A DNA stretch of 64,000 bases from contig JAPYRX010000008.1 in assembly GCA_029936815.1 (NCBI GenBank), positions 1 through 64,000 on the forward strand, written 5' to 3'. Below, piece after piece: positions 57,041 to 64,000 of this stretch (its first letter is position 1; each line of letters starts with the position of its first letter). This DNA comes from Dehalococcoidia bacterium (GTDB lineage Bacteria > Chloroflexota > Dehalococcoidia > Lucifugimonadales > GCA-002694895). The notes under the pieces were generated by a model, which saw nothing but the letters and a program-made list of their open reading frames with translations, did no database searches and was not told the origin of the DNA. A program made the position numbers and the translations under genes.

Positions 57041-59209
57041 TTAATTTATTCTTTTAACATTTAATACGCTATTAATATTTTCTAATTTATTAATAATGCT
57101 ATGCAATTGGCTAATACTTTTTATAAATATGCTTAACGTAATATAACTATTATCATCTTCATTCTTAGTCATGCTACCTGTTATATTAACTCTTTCATCT
57201 GATAATAATCCAGTAATATCTTTAAGTAAACCAACTCTATCTAAAGCTTCAACATAGATTTTAACAGAATATAGTGTTTCATTTAACCCCCATGAAACAC
57301 TTATAAATCTATCTATTTCTTTTTCGTTAGATATATTAATACAATCGTGCTCGTGTATTGTTACACCTCGGTTTCTAGTAATATATCCAATAATTTCGTT
57401 ACCTTGTTTAGGAAGGCAACATCTAGCTAATCTAGTAGACAAGTCGCCAACGCCAAAAACTTTCTTTTCAGATGAATCACTGTCAATAATCGGTAATTTT
57501 ATTGACTGTTCAGTATTAAAATCATTTATATCCAAACTCTTTATTAATTCATTAATTAATAAAGAGCCATTTCCCAAATCATTTAATAAAGTTTCTTCTG
57601 ATTGATAATCAGTTAATTTAACAATTTCTGATAATTGCAAATCAATCCCTAATTTAACCAGATTCTCATTGATAATAAGTTCACCTCTTTGTGAATTTTC
57701 TTCATATTGAGATTTTCTAAACCACGCTCGTATTTTTTCTTTTGCCGAAGAAGTAACCAAGTATGACAAATTTGGATTTAACCAATCTAAACTAGGCTCT
57801 ATTTCAGTTGAACTAGTAACTATAAGTACTTTGTCGCCGTTTTTTAACACGGTATTTAATGGTACTAATTTGTCATTTACTCTAGCTCCTATAGATGAAT
57901 GTCCTATATCGGTGTGTACTCTATATGCAAAATCAAGAGGAGTTGATCCCATTGGCAATTCTTTAATCTCTCCTTTGGGTGTAAAGACATAAACTTGATC
58001 ATTAAATATATCTGTTTTGAATGAATCAACAAATTCTTGATCGCCTGGAACTTCTCTTTGCCAATCTAATAATTGTCTTAACCAAATCATTTTATTATCA
58101 AAAGTAGTATCATCATTTGAACCTTCTTTATATTTCCAATGTGCAGCAATTCCATATTCTGCATATTGATCCATTTCAGATGTTCTTATCTGAATTTCAA
58201 TTGGAAAATTTCCATCACCATTTACTGTTGTATGAATAGATCTATACATATTATCTTTAGGCCTAGCAATGTAATCATCAAATTGCCCTCCAAGTGGGGA
58301 CCAAAGGTTATGTATAGATCCTAAAGCTATATAACAATCTTTAACGTCCTGAACCACCACTCTAATAGCAAAAAGATCGTATATCTCATCAATTGTTTTA
58401 TTTTCTTTTTCGTAAGCTAATATTTTTCGATAAGTGCTAAATAAATGTTTAGAGCGACCTTTTACTTCAGCATTAATGTTTTCTTTTTTTAATTTGTCTG
58501 CCAACACTTTTGCAGCTTTTTTTATATAATTATCTCTGTTTTTTCTCTTAGTATTAATTAATTTTGCTACTTTTTTATACATATTTGGATCAAGAATTCT
58601 AAATGATAAATCTTCCAATCTCCATTTAAAATCCCACATCCCTAATCGATGTGCTAATGGCGCGTAAATTTCCATGGTTTCTTTGGCAAATTTGATTTTC
58701 CTACTCTTTGGTAGAGGGTCAACAGTTTCCATATTGTGCAATCTGTCACTTAATTTAATCAAAACAACTCTAACATCCTCTGCTACAGTCATTAACATTT
58801 TCCTTAAAGTTTGTGCTTCTAACAAAGAGTGTGTTTGAATATTTTCTTCCCATCTTATTTCAGACACATTTTCAACTTCTGTTAATTTGGTCACTCCTAA
58901 AACTAATTTTGCAATGTCTTCCCCGAATTCATCTACAAGATCTTCATAGGTAACATCACAATCTTCTATTACATCATGTAAAAGGCCTGCAGCAAGCGTT
59001 TGATAATCTAAATGTAAATCAGCCAAATTGTTTGATGTACCTAATGGGTGAGTAATAAACATATCACCAGTCAATCTGGTTTGCGTACCATGAGCCTTCA
59101 AAGCATAATTATAAGCTTTTTGAACAACACTAAAATGCTCAGAACTTAAATAAGAACTTACTTTTTTCTCAAAATTTTTATACTGATTTTCTAAATTAGT
59201 GATTAGCAT
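57041..59209 (-). CDS. rel: Bifunctional (p)ppGpp synthase/hydrolase
   Basis: This 722-residue RelA/SpoT homologue has an HD hydrolase domain with GLLHDVIEDC near residue 75, a synthetase domain with DLFAIRVVVQD and YIARPKDNMYRSIHTTV near 300, then TGS (VYVFTPKGEIKELP near 393), zinc-finger-like (LARCCLPKQGNEIIGY near 580) and ACT domains. The HD motif is intact, which supports hydrolysis as well as synthesis. The usual NPK-x-NGYQS of synthetases reads RPKDNMYRS, a small deviation. It is divergent from hisS. Confidence 0.95.
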   Translation of the reverse strand: MLITNLENQYKNFEKKVSSYLSSEHFSVVQKAYNYALKAHGTQTRLTGDMFITHPLGTSNNLADLHLDYQTLAAGLLHDVIEDCDVTYEDLVDEFGEDIAKLVLGVTKLTEVENVSEIRWEENIQTHSLLEAQTLRKMLMTVAEDVRVVLIKLSDRLHNMETVDPLPKSRKIKFAKETMEIYAPLAHRLGMWDFKWRLEDLSFRILDPNMYKKVAKLINTKRKNRDNYIKKAAKVLADKLKKENINAEVKGRSKHLFSTYRKILAYEKENKTIDEIYDLFAIRVVVQDVKDCYIALGSIHNLWSPLGGQFDDYIARPKDNMYRSIHTTVNGDGNFPIEIQIRTSEMDQYAEYGIAAHWKYKEGSNDDTTFDNKMIWLRQLLDWQREVPGDQEFVDSFKTDIFNDQVYVFTPKGEIKELPMGSTPLDFAYRVHTDIGHSSIGARVNDKLVPLNTVLKNGDKVLIVTSSTEIEPSLDWLNPNLSYLVTSSAKEKIRAWFRKSQYEENSQRGELIINENLVKLGIDLQLSEIVKLTDYQSEETLLNDLGNGSLLINELIKSLDINDFNTEQSIKLPIIDSDSSEKKVFGVGDLSTRLARCCLPKQGNEIIGYITRNRGVTIHEHDCINISNEKEIDRFISVSWGLNETLYSVKIYVEALDRVGLLKDITGLLSDERVNITGSMTKNEDDNSYITLSIFIKSISQLHSIINKLENINSVLNVKRIN

Positions 59210-59296
59210 CTACATAACCTAGTACCACTTGAATATACAACTTGTTATTACTAACATTAATTATAATAAAATTTAATAAATAAATTAAGGACTAAA

Positions 59297-60562
59297 ATGT
59301 TCAATTTAATTAGAGGTACTAAAGACATTTTACCTCAAGATCAAAAATATTGGGATTATTTTAAAGATAATGCATTTAAATTAGCAGATATTTATGGATT
59401 TGAAAGAATCGATACTCCAACTTTCGAAATGACAGACTTGTTTTTGCGGGGAATTGGAATTGGAACAGATATTGTAAATAAAGAAACATATACATTTTTA
59501 GATAGAGGTGAAAATAATATCACTCTTAGGCCTGAAGGCACTGCATCAGTTTGTAGAGCATATATACAGAATGGAATGCATAATGATGCGCAACCAAAAA
59601 AACTATATTATTTTACATCAATTTTTAGATACGAAAGACCTCAGTCAGGAAGACTTCGAGAACACCACCAATTTGGAATTGAAACAATTGGTAATAATGA
59701 CCCTGAGCTCGACGGAGAAATAATTAATTTTGCATGGACATTGTTAAAAAAAATAGGACTGAAACAAATCAATTTAAAAATAAATACTATAGGTAATAAA
59801 AATGATAGAAACCATTATATTAAAAGCCTTTCAAAGTATTATTTAGAGTCAAAATGGTCTTCTAGTGAATGTAAAGATTGTGAACAAAGAATCAAAATTA
59901 ATCCTTTAAGAATATTAGATTGTAAAAACAACGATTGTCAAAATTTTATTGCTAGTGCTCCTGCTATGGTTGATTATGCTTCGAAATCTACACTTGAACA
60001 TTTTGAAAAAGTAAAAAGTTATTTAGATTTGTCCGAAATACCATACACTATAGATTCAAAACTAGTAAGAGGATTAGATTACTATACTAATACAGTTTTC
60101 GAAATCACATCAGATCAAAACAAAAGCCAAAACGCATTGGTGGGCGGAGGTAGATATGATGGATTAATTGAACAATTAGGAGGATCATCAACACCTGGCA
60201 GTGGTTTTGGGATGGGTGTAGAAAGAGTTATCAATGAAATTATATCTTCTAAAATAGAAATACCATCAAAAAATAGAGAAAAAATATTATTTACATCAAT
60301 AAACAAAAAGTCATTTGAACAAACAATAAAATTTAAGCTTCTAGCCAGAAATAATAATATAAAATCTGAATTATCAACTATTAATAGAAGTTTAAAATCA
60401 ACTATGAGATATGCAAATAACAAAGATTTTTCTCACATCGTAATTGTTGGGGATAATGATGAAAAAAACTTAAATTATATTTCTATAAAAAATTTAAGTA
60501 CAGGAAAGCAAAGTAATGTAAACGAAAAAAAATTATCACATTTTTTAAATAAAATACAATGA
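59297..60562 (+). CDS. hisS: Histidyl-tRNA synthetase
   Basis: This 421-residue class II synthetase has motif 1 near residue 35 (RIDTPTFE), the [14 protein letters not shown] motif 2 region near 78, [16 protein letters not shown] near 113, the HisA-type [14 protein letters not shown] near 254 and motif 3 near 305 ([11 protein letters not shown]). An AAGGA site precedes the ATG. prfA starts 4 nt before its end. Confidence 0.96.
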   Translation: MFNLIRGTKDILPQDQKYWDYFKDNAFKLADIYGFERIDTPTFEMTDLFLRGIGIGTDIVNKETYTFLDRGENNITLRPEGTASVCRAYIQNGMHNDAQPKKLYYFTSIFRYERPQSGRLREHHQFGIETIGNNDPELDGEIINFAWTLLKKIGLKQINLKINTIGNKNDRNHYIKSLSKYYLESKWSSSECKDCEQRIKINPLRILDCKNNDCQNFIASAPAMVDYASKSTLEHFEKVKSYLDLSEIPYTIDSKLVRGLDYYTNTVFEITSDQNKSQNALVGGGRYDGLIEQLGGSSTPGSGFGMGVERVINEIISSKIEIPSKNREKILFTSINKKSFEQTIKFKLLARNNNIKSELSTINRSLKSTMRYANNKDFSHIVIVGDNDEKNLNYISIKNLSTGKQSNVNEKKLSHFLNKIQ

Positions 60563-61614
60563 ATAGACACTTAGAAAATAAAATAAATGAAATTTTAAGC
60601 GAATTTAAATTAATTGAAGAAGAAATATCTGAAAATATTTCTTCAAATTATGAAGATAATAAAAGTATTTACGAAAAATACTCAGAATTAAAAAAAACTG
60701 CTGATACGTGCAAAAAATTTTCTTCCACAAAAAATCAAATCGAAGAATTAGAATCTGTAATAAAAGACCCTTCTTCAAATGATATTCATGAACTCGCAGT
60801 AGAAGAAATAAAAGAATTAAATAAAATATTAGATGATATATCTAATGAGTTGATAAACAAATTTTTCAATTCTGACAATGACGACACAAGCAATGTGATA
60901 ATGGAAATTCGTGCTGGAACAGGAGGTGAAGAAGCTTCATTATTTGCTCAAAACTTATTTAGAATGTATACAAGATATGCTCAAAGAAATGGGTGGAAAT
61001 CAAATATTTTAAATTCTAATCTAACGGGATTAGGCGGTATTAGAGAAGTTGTATTTGAATTAATTGGAGAAAATGTATATAAAAATCTCAAATTTGAAAG
61101 TGGCGTACACAGAGTACAAAGAATTCCTTCAACAGAATCCAGCGGAAGAATACATACATCTGCAGCAACTGTAGCAGTTCTTCCTTTGCCGGATGAAGTA
61201 GACATTCAAATCGGAACAAATGACATCCAAATTGATGTTTTTCATGCTAGTGGAAACGGAGGGCAAAATGTACAAAAAGTCGCTACAGCAATAAGAATAA
61301 CTCACATACCTACAGGAATAACTTCAGTATGCCAGGACGAAAGATCTCAACTTAAAAACAAAGAAAAAGCTCTTTCTGTTTTAAAAGCTAGAATATATGA
61401 CATGGAAAAGCGAAGAAAAGAAGAAGAAAGAGCAAAAGACAGAAAAGAACAAGTGGGGTCAGGAGATAGATCAGAAAGAATTAGGACTTACAACTTTCCG
61501 CAAAAAAGAGTAACTGATCATAGATCAAAATTCACTCATCATGAAATTGATAAAGTTCTAGATGGAGAATTTAATTCAATTATTGAATCATTAAATTACC
61601 TTAACAATGAATAA
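60559..61614 (+). CDS. prfA: Peptide chain release factor 1
   Basis: This 351-residue factor terminates translation at UAA and UAG. The GGQ motif is in [11 protein letters not shown] near residue 230. The codon-recognition region reads [20 protein letters not shown] near 190, with PST in the usual PxT place. A class 1 [14 protein letters not shown]-like segment is present near 113. It overlaps hisS and is followed by prmC, which methylates it. Confidence 0.96.
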   Translation: MNRHLENKINEILSEFKLIEEEISENISSNYEDNKSIYEKYSELKKTADTCKKFSSTKNQIEELESVIKDPSSNDIHELAVEEIKELNKILDDISNELINKFFNSDNDDTSNVIMEIRAGTGGEEASLFAQNLFRMYTRYAQRNGWKSNILNSNLTGLGGIREVVFELIGENVYKNLKFESGVHRVQRIPSTESSGRIHTSAATVAVLPLPDEVDIQIGTNDIQIDVFHASGNGGQNVQKVATAIRITHIPTGITSVCQDERSQLKNKEKALSVLKARIYDMEKRRKEEERAKDRKEQVGSGDRSERIRTYNFPQKRVTDHRSKFTHHEIDKVLDGEFNSIIESLNYLNNE

Positions 61615-61625
61615 GGGATGCATAA

Positions 61626-62525
61626 TTGAATATATTAGAATTATTAAAAGCTAATAAAAATATTTTAAAAAATGGCAACATTGAAGAATATGACATAGAA
61701 TCAGAATTAATTTTAATGCATGTTTTGAAATATAGTAAATCAGAATTAATTACCAATCTAAGTAAAACTTTAACCAATAATCAAATAGAAAAAAATAACA
61801 AAATTATTATTAAAAGATTATCTTTTATTCCATTACCTTATATTTTAAGACATGCATATTTTTATAATTCAAAATTTTATATAAATAAATCTGTACTTAT
61901 ACCAAGGCAAGAAACAGAATTAATAGTAGATATATGCGCAAGTATATTAAATGATTCAAGCCAAAAATCAAGTTCTAAAATCCTAGAAATCGGAACAGGA
62001 AGTGGTGCTATCACTGCTTCATTAAGTGACAAAATCAAGTCTAAAAATTTTCATTACATAGCAACTGATATAGATACAAAAACACTAAAAATTGCTAAAA
62101 AAAATATTTTAAAAATAAATGAAAACATTAAATTAGATCTTTTAAACAACAATTTACTTAATGGAATAATTGGAGAATACAAATTCATAATATCAAACCC
62201 GCCATATTTATCAAAAAACAATATGAATAATCTGCAATGCGAATTAAAATACGAACCTGCAAAAGCATTGTTCGCAGGTGAAAAGGGATATGAAGTTTGT
62301 GAGAAAATTTTAAAACAAATAAAGGATTTCAATATAAAGTTTGAAAATTTAATACTTGAAATAAATCCGCTAAACGCAAAATACCTAATGAAAAAAACAA
62401 ACAATTTGTTCAGTAATTATTTTTCTTATTTAATCAAAGATTATAATAAGAAAAATAGATTTATATTGATTAGCTCAATTAAGATGAAAAATAAATCGAG
62501 CGATTTTAGTTATTTGCCTAATTGA
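61626..62525 (+). CDS. prmC: Peptide chain release factor N5-glutamine methyltransferase
   Basis: This 299-residue SAM methyltransferase modifies the GGQ glutamine of release factors. VLIPRQETELIVD near residue 90, ILEIGTGSGAITASLSDK near 120 and the catalytic SNPPYLSK near 190 are typical. The start is TTG, 8 nt after AAGGG; an overlapping ATG is out of frame and stops at once. The last 16 bases overlap the end of the convergent guaB3 gene. Confidence 0.93.
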   Translation: MNILELLKANKNILKNGNIEEYDIESELILMHVLKYSKSELITNLSKTLTNNQIEKNNKIIIKRLSFIPLPYILRHAYFYNSKFYINKSVLIPRQETELIVDICASILNDSSQKSSSKILEIGTGSGAITASLSDKIKSKNFHYIATDIDTKTLKIAKKNILKINENIKLDLLNNNLLNGIIGEYKFIISNPPYLSKNNMNNLQCELKYEPAKALFAGEKGYEVCEKILKQIKDFNIKFENLILEINPLNAKYLMKKTNNLFSNYFSYLIKDYNKKNRFILISSIKMKNKSSDFSYLPN

Positions 62526-63625
62526 AAAAATTTACCTTCAGTTTTAATTGAAGGTGCAATAATCATTTTCGCTTTATGCATATCTCTTATTGAATATGCT
62601 CCAACAAAGCCCATACAATTTTTCAAAGCACCCATAAAATTTTGAGTTCCATCACTAGTAGAAGATGGTCCATTTAATAATGTTTCCAAGTTCCATTTAG
62701 TACCTACAGAAACACGAGTACCTCTTGGGAGAGATCGGTCAGCAGTTGCCATTCCCCAATTATAACCACTTCCAGGAGCTTCTAGGGTTTGTGCAAGTGG
62801 AGTTCCTATCATTACAGCATCGGCACCAGATGTAAATGATTTACAAAAATCTCCTCCTGTTCTAATTCCACCATCAGTTATTATTGAAACATATCTACCA
62901 GTTTCTTCAAAATAGGAATCTCTAGCTCGAGAGCAATCAAGAGTTGCTGTAACTTGAGGTACTCCTAGTCCAGTAACTTCTCTTGTAGTACATGCTGCAC
63001 CAGGGCCTACTCCTACTAATATGCCATCTACACCGGTATGCATAAACTCTAAAGCAACGTTATAGCTTACACAATTTCCAACTATTAATGGTACTTTTAT
63101 CTGTTTCTTTAATTCTGTCATATTTAGGCCCGTAATACTTCTTGAAAAATGTCTTGGAGTAGTAACAGTTGATTGAACAACAATTACGTCTGCTCCAGCT
63201 TCAATAGCAATAGGGCTTAATCTTTTTGTATTTGCAGGAGTAATTGAAACAGCACACACTGCATTATTTGATTTTATCTCTTGTACTCTTTTTGCAATCA
63301 AATCTACTGAAATTTCCTGATTATATACTTGTTGCATTATAGAAGTGGATTTATCAGGTTCGCTAGAAATTATAGATTCTAATACTTCGCTATAATCTTC
63401 ATATTTTGTATATATACCTTCAAGGTTTAATACTCCCAAGCCACCTTTTTTGCTAAAATCAACAGCAAATGATGGGGAAACCACGGCATCCATAGCGGAA
63501 GCTAGAATAGGTAAATCAAATTCCAATTCATTAATTTTAAATTTTGTGTCAGCTAATTCAGGATTTATAGTGAATTCTCCGGGAACAATAGCTACATCAT
63601 CGTAACCATATGCGTGTTCTAGCAT
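62510..63625 (-). CDS. guaB3: GuaB3-type IMP dehydrogenase family protein
   Basis: This 371-residue IMPDH barrel has YGYDDVAIVPGEFT at the N-terminus, LPILASAMDAVVSP near residue 38, the catalytic-loop cysteine in GVGPGAACTTREVTG near 208 and DGGIRTGGDFCKSF near 250. It lacks CBS domains and is shorter than GuaB, which fits the GuaB3 subgroup described in Actinobacteria, Cyanobacteria and Chloroflexi. Some members act on GMP rather than IMP, so the reaction is open. Confidence 0.85.
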   Translation of the reverse strand: MLEHAYGYDDVAIVPGEFTINPELADTKFKINELEFDLPILASAMDAVVSPSFAVDFSKKGGLGVLNLEGIYTKYEDYSEVLESIISSEPDKSTSIMQQVYNQEISVDLIAKRVQEIKSNNAVCAVSITPANTKRLSPIAIEAGADVIVVQSTVTTPRHFSRSITGLNMTELKKQIKVPLIVGNCVSYNVALEFMHTGVDGILVGVGPGAACTTREVTGLGVPQVTATLDCSRARDSYFEETGRYVSIITDGGIRTGGDFCKSFTSGADAVMIGTPLAQTLEAPGSGYNWGMATADRSLPRGTRVSVGTKWNLETLLNGPSSTSDGTQNFMGALKNCMGFVGAYSIRDMHKAKMIIAPSIKTEGKFFQLGK

Positions 63626-63732
63626 GAAACAACCTTAAATTTGTAAATAATTAAAAAGATTATACCTCAGAATATTATCTCATCAAACAACGAAATTGTA
63701 TGAAATCATTAAAAAATCAATAAATATGTTTT

Positions 63733-64000
63733 TTAAAGTACATTATCCAATCCGTACACAAAACCTTGAAGAGACTTAATATTTCTAACCGCTCTTAAAA
63801 CGCCTGGCATGAATGATTTTCTGTCAATAGAATCATGCCTTAAAGTTAAAGTTTCACCAAGACTTCCAAACACAATTTCATGGTGAGCTACATATCCTGG
63901 CATTCTTCTACTATGAATGTTTATCCCCTCAAAATCACCACCTCTTGTGTTAAGAATCGATTCTCTGTCCGGAATATTTTGTTTGAATTTCCTATTCTTT
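63733..64000 (-). CDS. dapB: 4-hydroxy-tetrahydrodipicolinate reductase, C-terminal part only
   Basis: The minus-strand frame is open from the right edge to TAA at 63735-63733, about 89 codons. It encodes the DapB C-terminus: the HSRRMPGYVAHHEIVFG segment with substrate-binding residues, ETLTLRHDSIDRKSFMPGVL and a YGLDN end. DapB reduces the product of DapA in the lysine pathway. The N-terminal NADPH-binding half lies outside the window. Confidence 0.93.
   Translation of the reverse strand, partial: KNRKFKQNIPDRESILNTRGGDFEGINIHSRRMPGYVAHHEIVFGSLGETLTLRHDSIDRKSFMPGVLRAVRNIKSLQGFVYGLDNVL

Overview
The window is a strongly A+T-rich bacterial chromosome segment made mostly of housekeeping genes, with one accessory block. 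Several traits point towards a Chloroflexota-type (Gram-positive-like) lineage, perhaps a marine SAR202-like one. These are a tryptophan T-box leader, an HspR-type MerR repressor in front of grpE-dnaK with a HAIR-like operator, a LexA box of the GAAC-N4-GTTC type, a GuaB3-type IMP dehydrogenase homologue and an F420:NADPH oxidoreductase-like protein. The placement is inference; no rRNA gene is present to settle it.

Layout. Positions 1-8314 hold a leftward operon, trpS-trpE-trpG-trpD-trpC-trpF followed by a large FAD/Fe-S oxidase that runs off the left edge. One consensus promoter and a T-box leader with a UGG specifier drive it. Positions 8374-14606 carry a CoA-transferase, a serine-recombinase-like protein lacking its catalytic serine, a cysteinyl-tRNA synthetase fused to a glycosyltransferase-like domain, and an amidohydrolase. 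Positions 14609-21467 hold a polyprenyl diphosphate synthase, metG, rsmI, asd, dapA and purA. A NYN-domain protein and three tRNA genes (Met-CAT, Arg-GCG, Val-TAC) follow up to 22708.

Positions 22794-34052 are the accessory part: two Gfo/Idh/MocA oxidoreductases, a cytidylyltransferase-aminotransferase fusion resembling phosphonate-tailoring enzymes, a TlpA-like thioredoxin interrupted by an in-frame TGA, an amidohydrolase, a flavin monooxygenase, a hydratase with a nonsense codon, a frameshifted YHYH lipoprotein, an unknown protein and a beta-propeller protein. All three clearly interrupted genes of the window lie here.

Positions 34105-43770 contain rlmB, an FMN alpha-hydroxyacid oxidase, a D-threonine-aldolase-like enzyme, a leftward operon (xdhC, a MobA-like transferase, thiD, an ornithine cyclodeaminase homologue, an enoyl-CoA hydratase), a gamma-glutamyltransferase and a sulfite-oxidase-fold molybdoenzyme. 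Positions 43805-46704 are the hspR-grpE-dnaK operon. Then come npdG, an unknown gene, etfA and etfB (leftward), and a rightward group of a zinc-ribbon protein, a divergent MTHFR-like protein, a SelA-like PLP enzyme and a small unknown. The right end is core: lipA, an rRNA m5U methyltransferase, tatB-like, tatC and tatA, lexA with its own SOS box, rpsT, rel, hisS-prfA-prmC, guaB3 and the 3' end of dapB.

The observations most worth checking are the CysS-glycosyltransferase fusion, the TGA at the redox motif of the TlpA-like gene with a SECIS-like hairpin behind it, the isolated cytidylyltransferase-aminotransferase fusion, the GCG-anticodon arginine tRNA and the catalytically depleted recombinase. 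No complete undescribed system is evident from the sequence alone.
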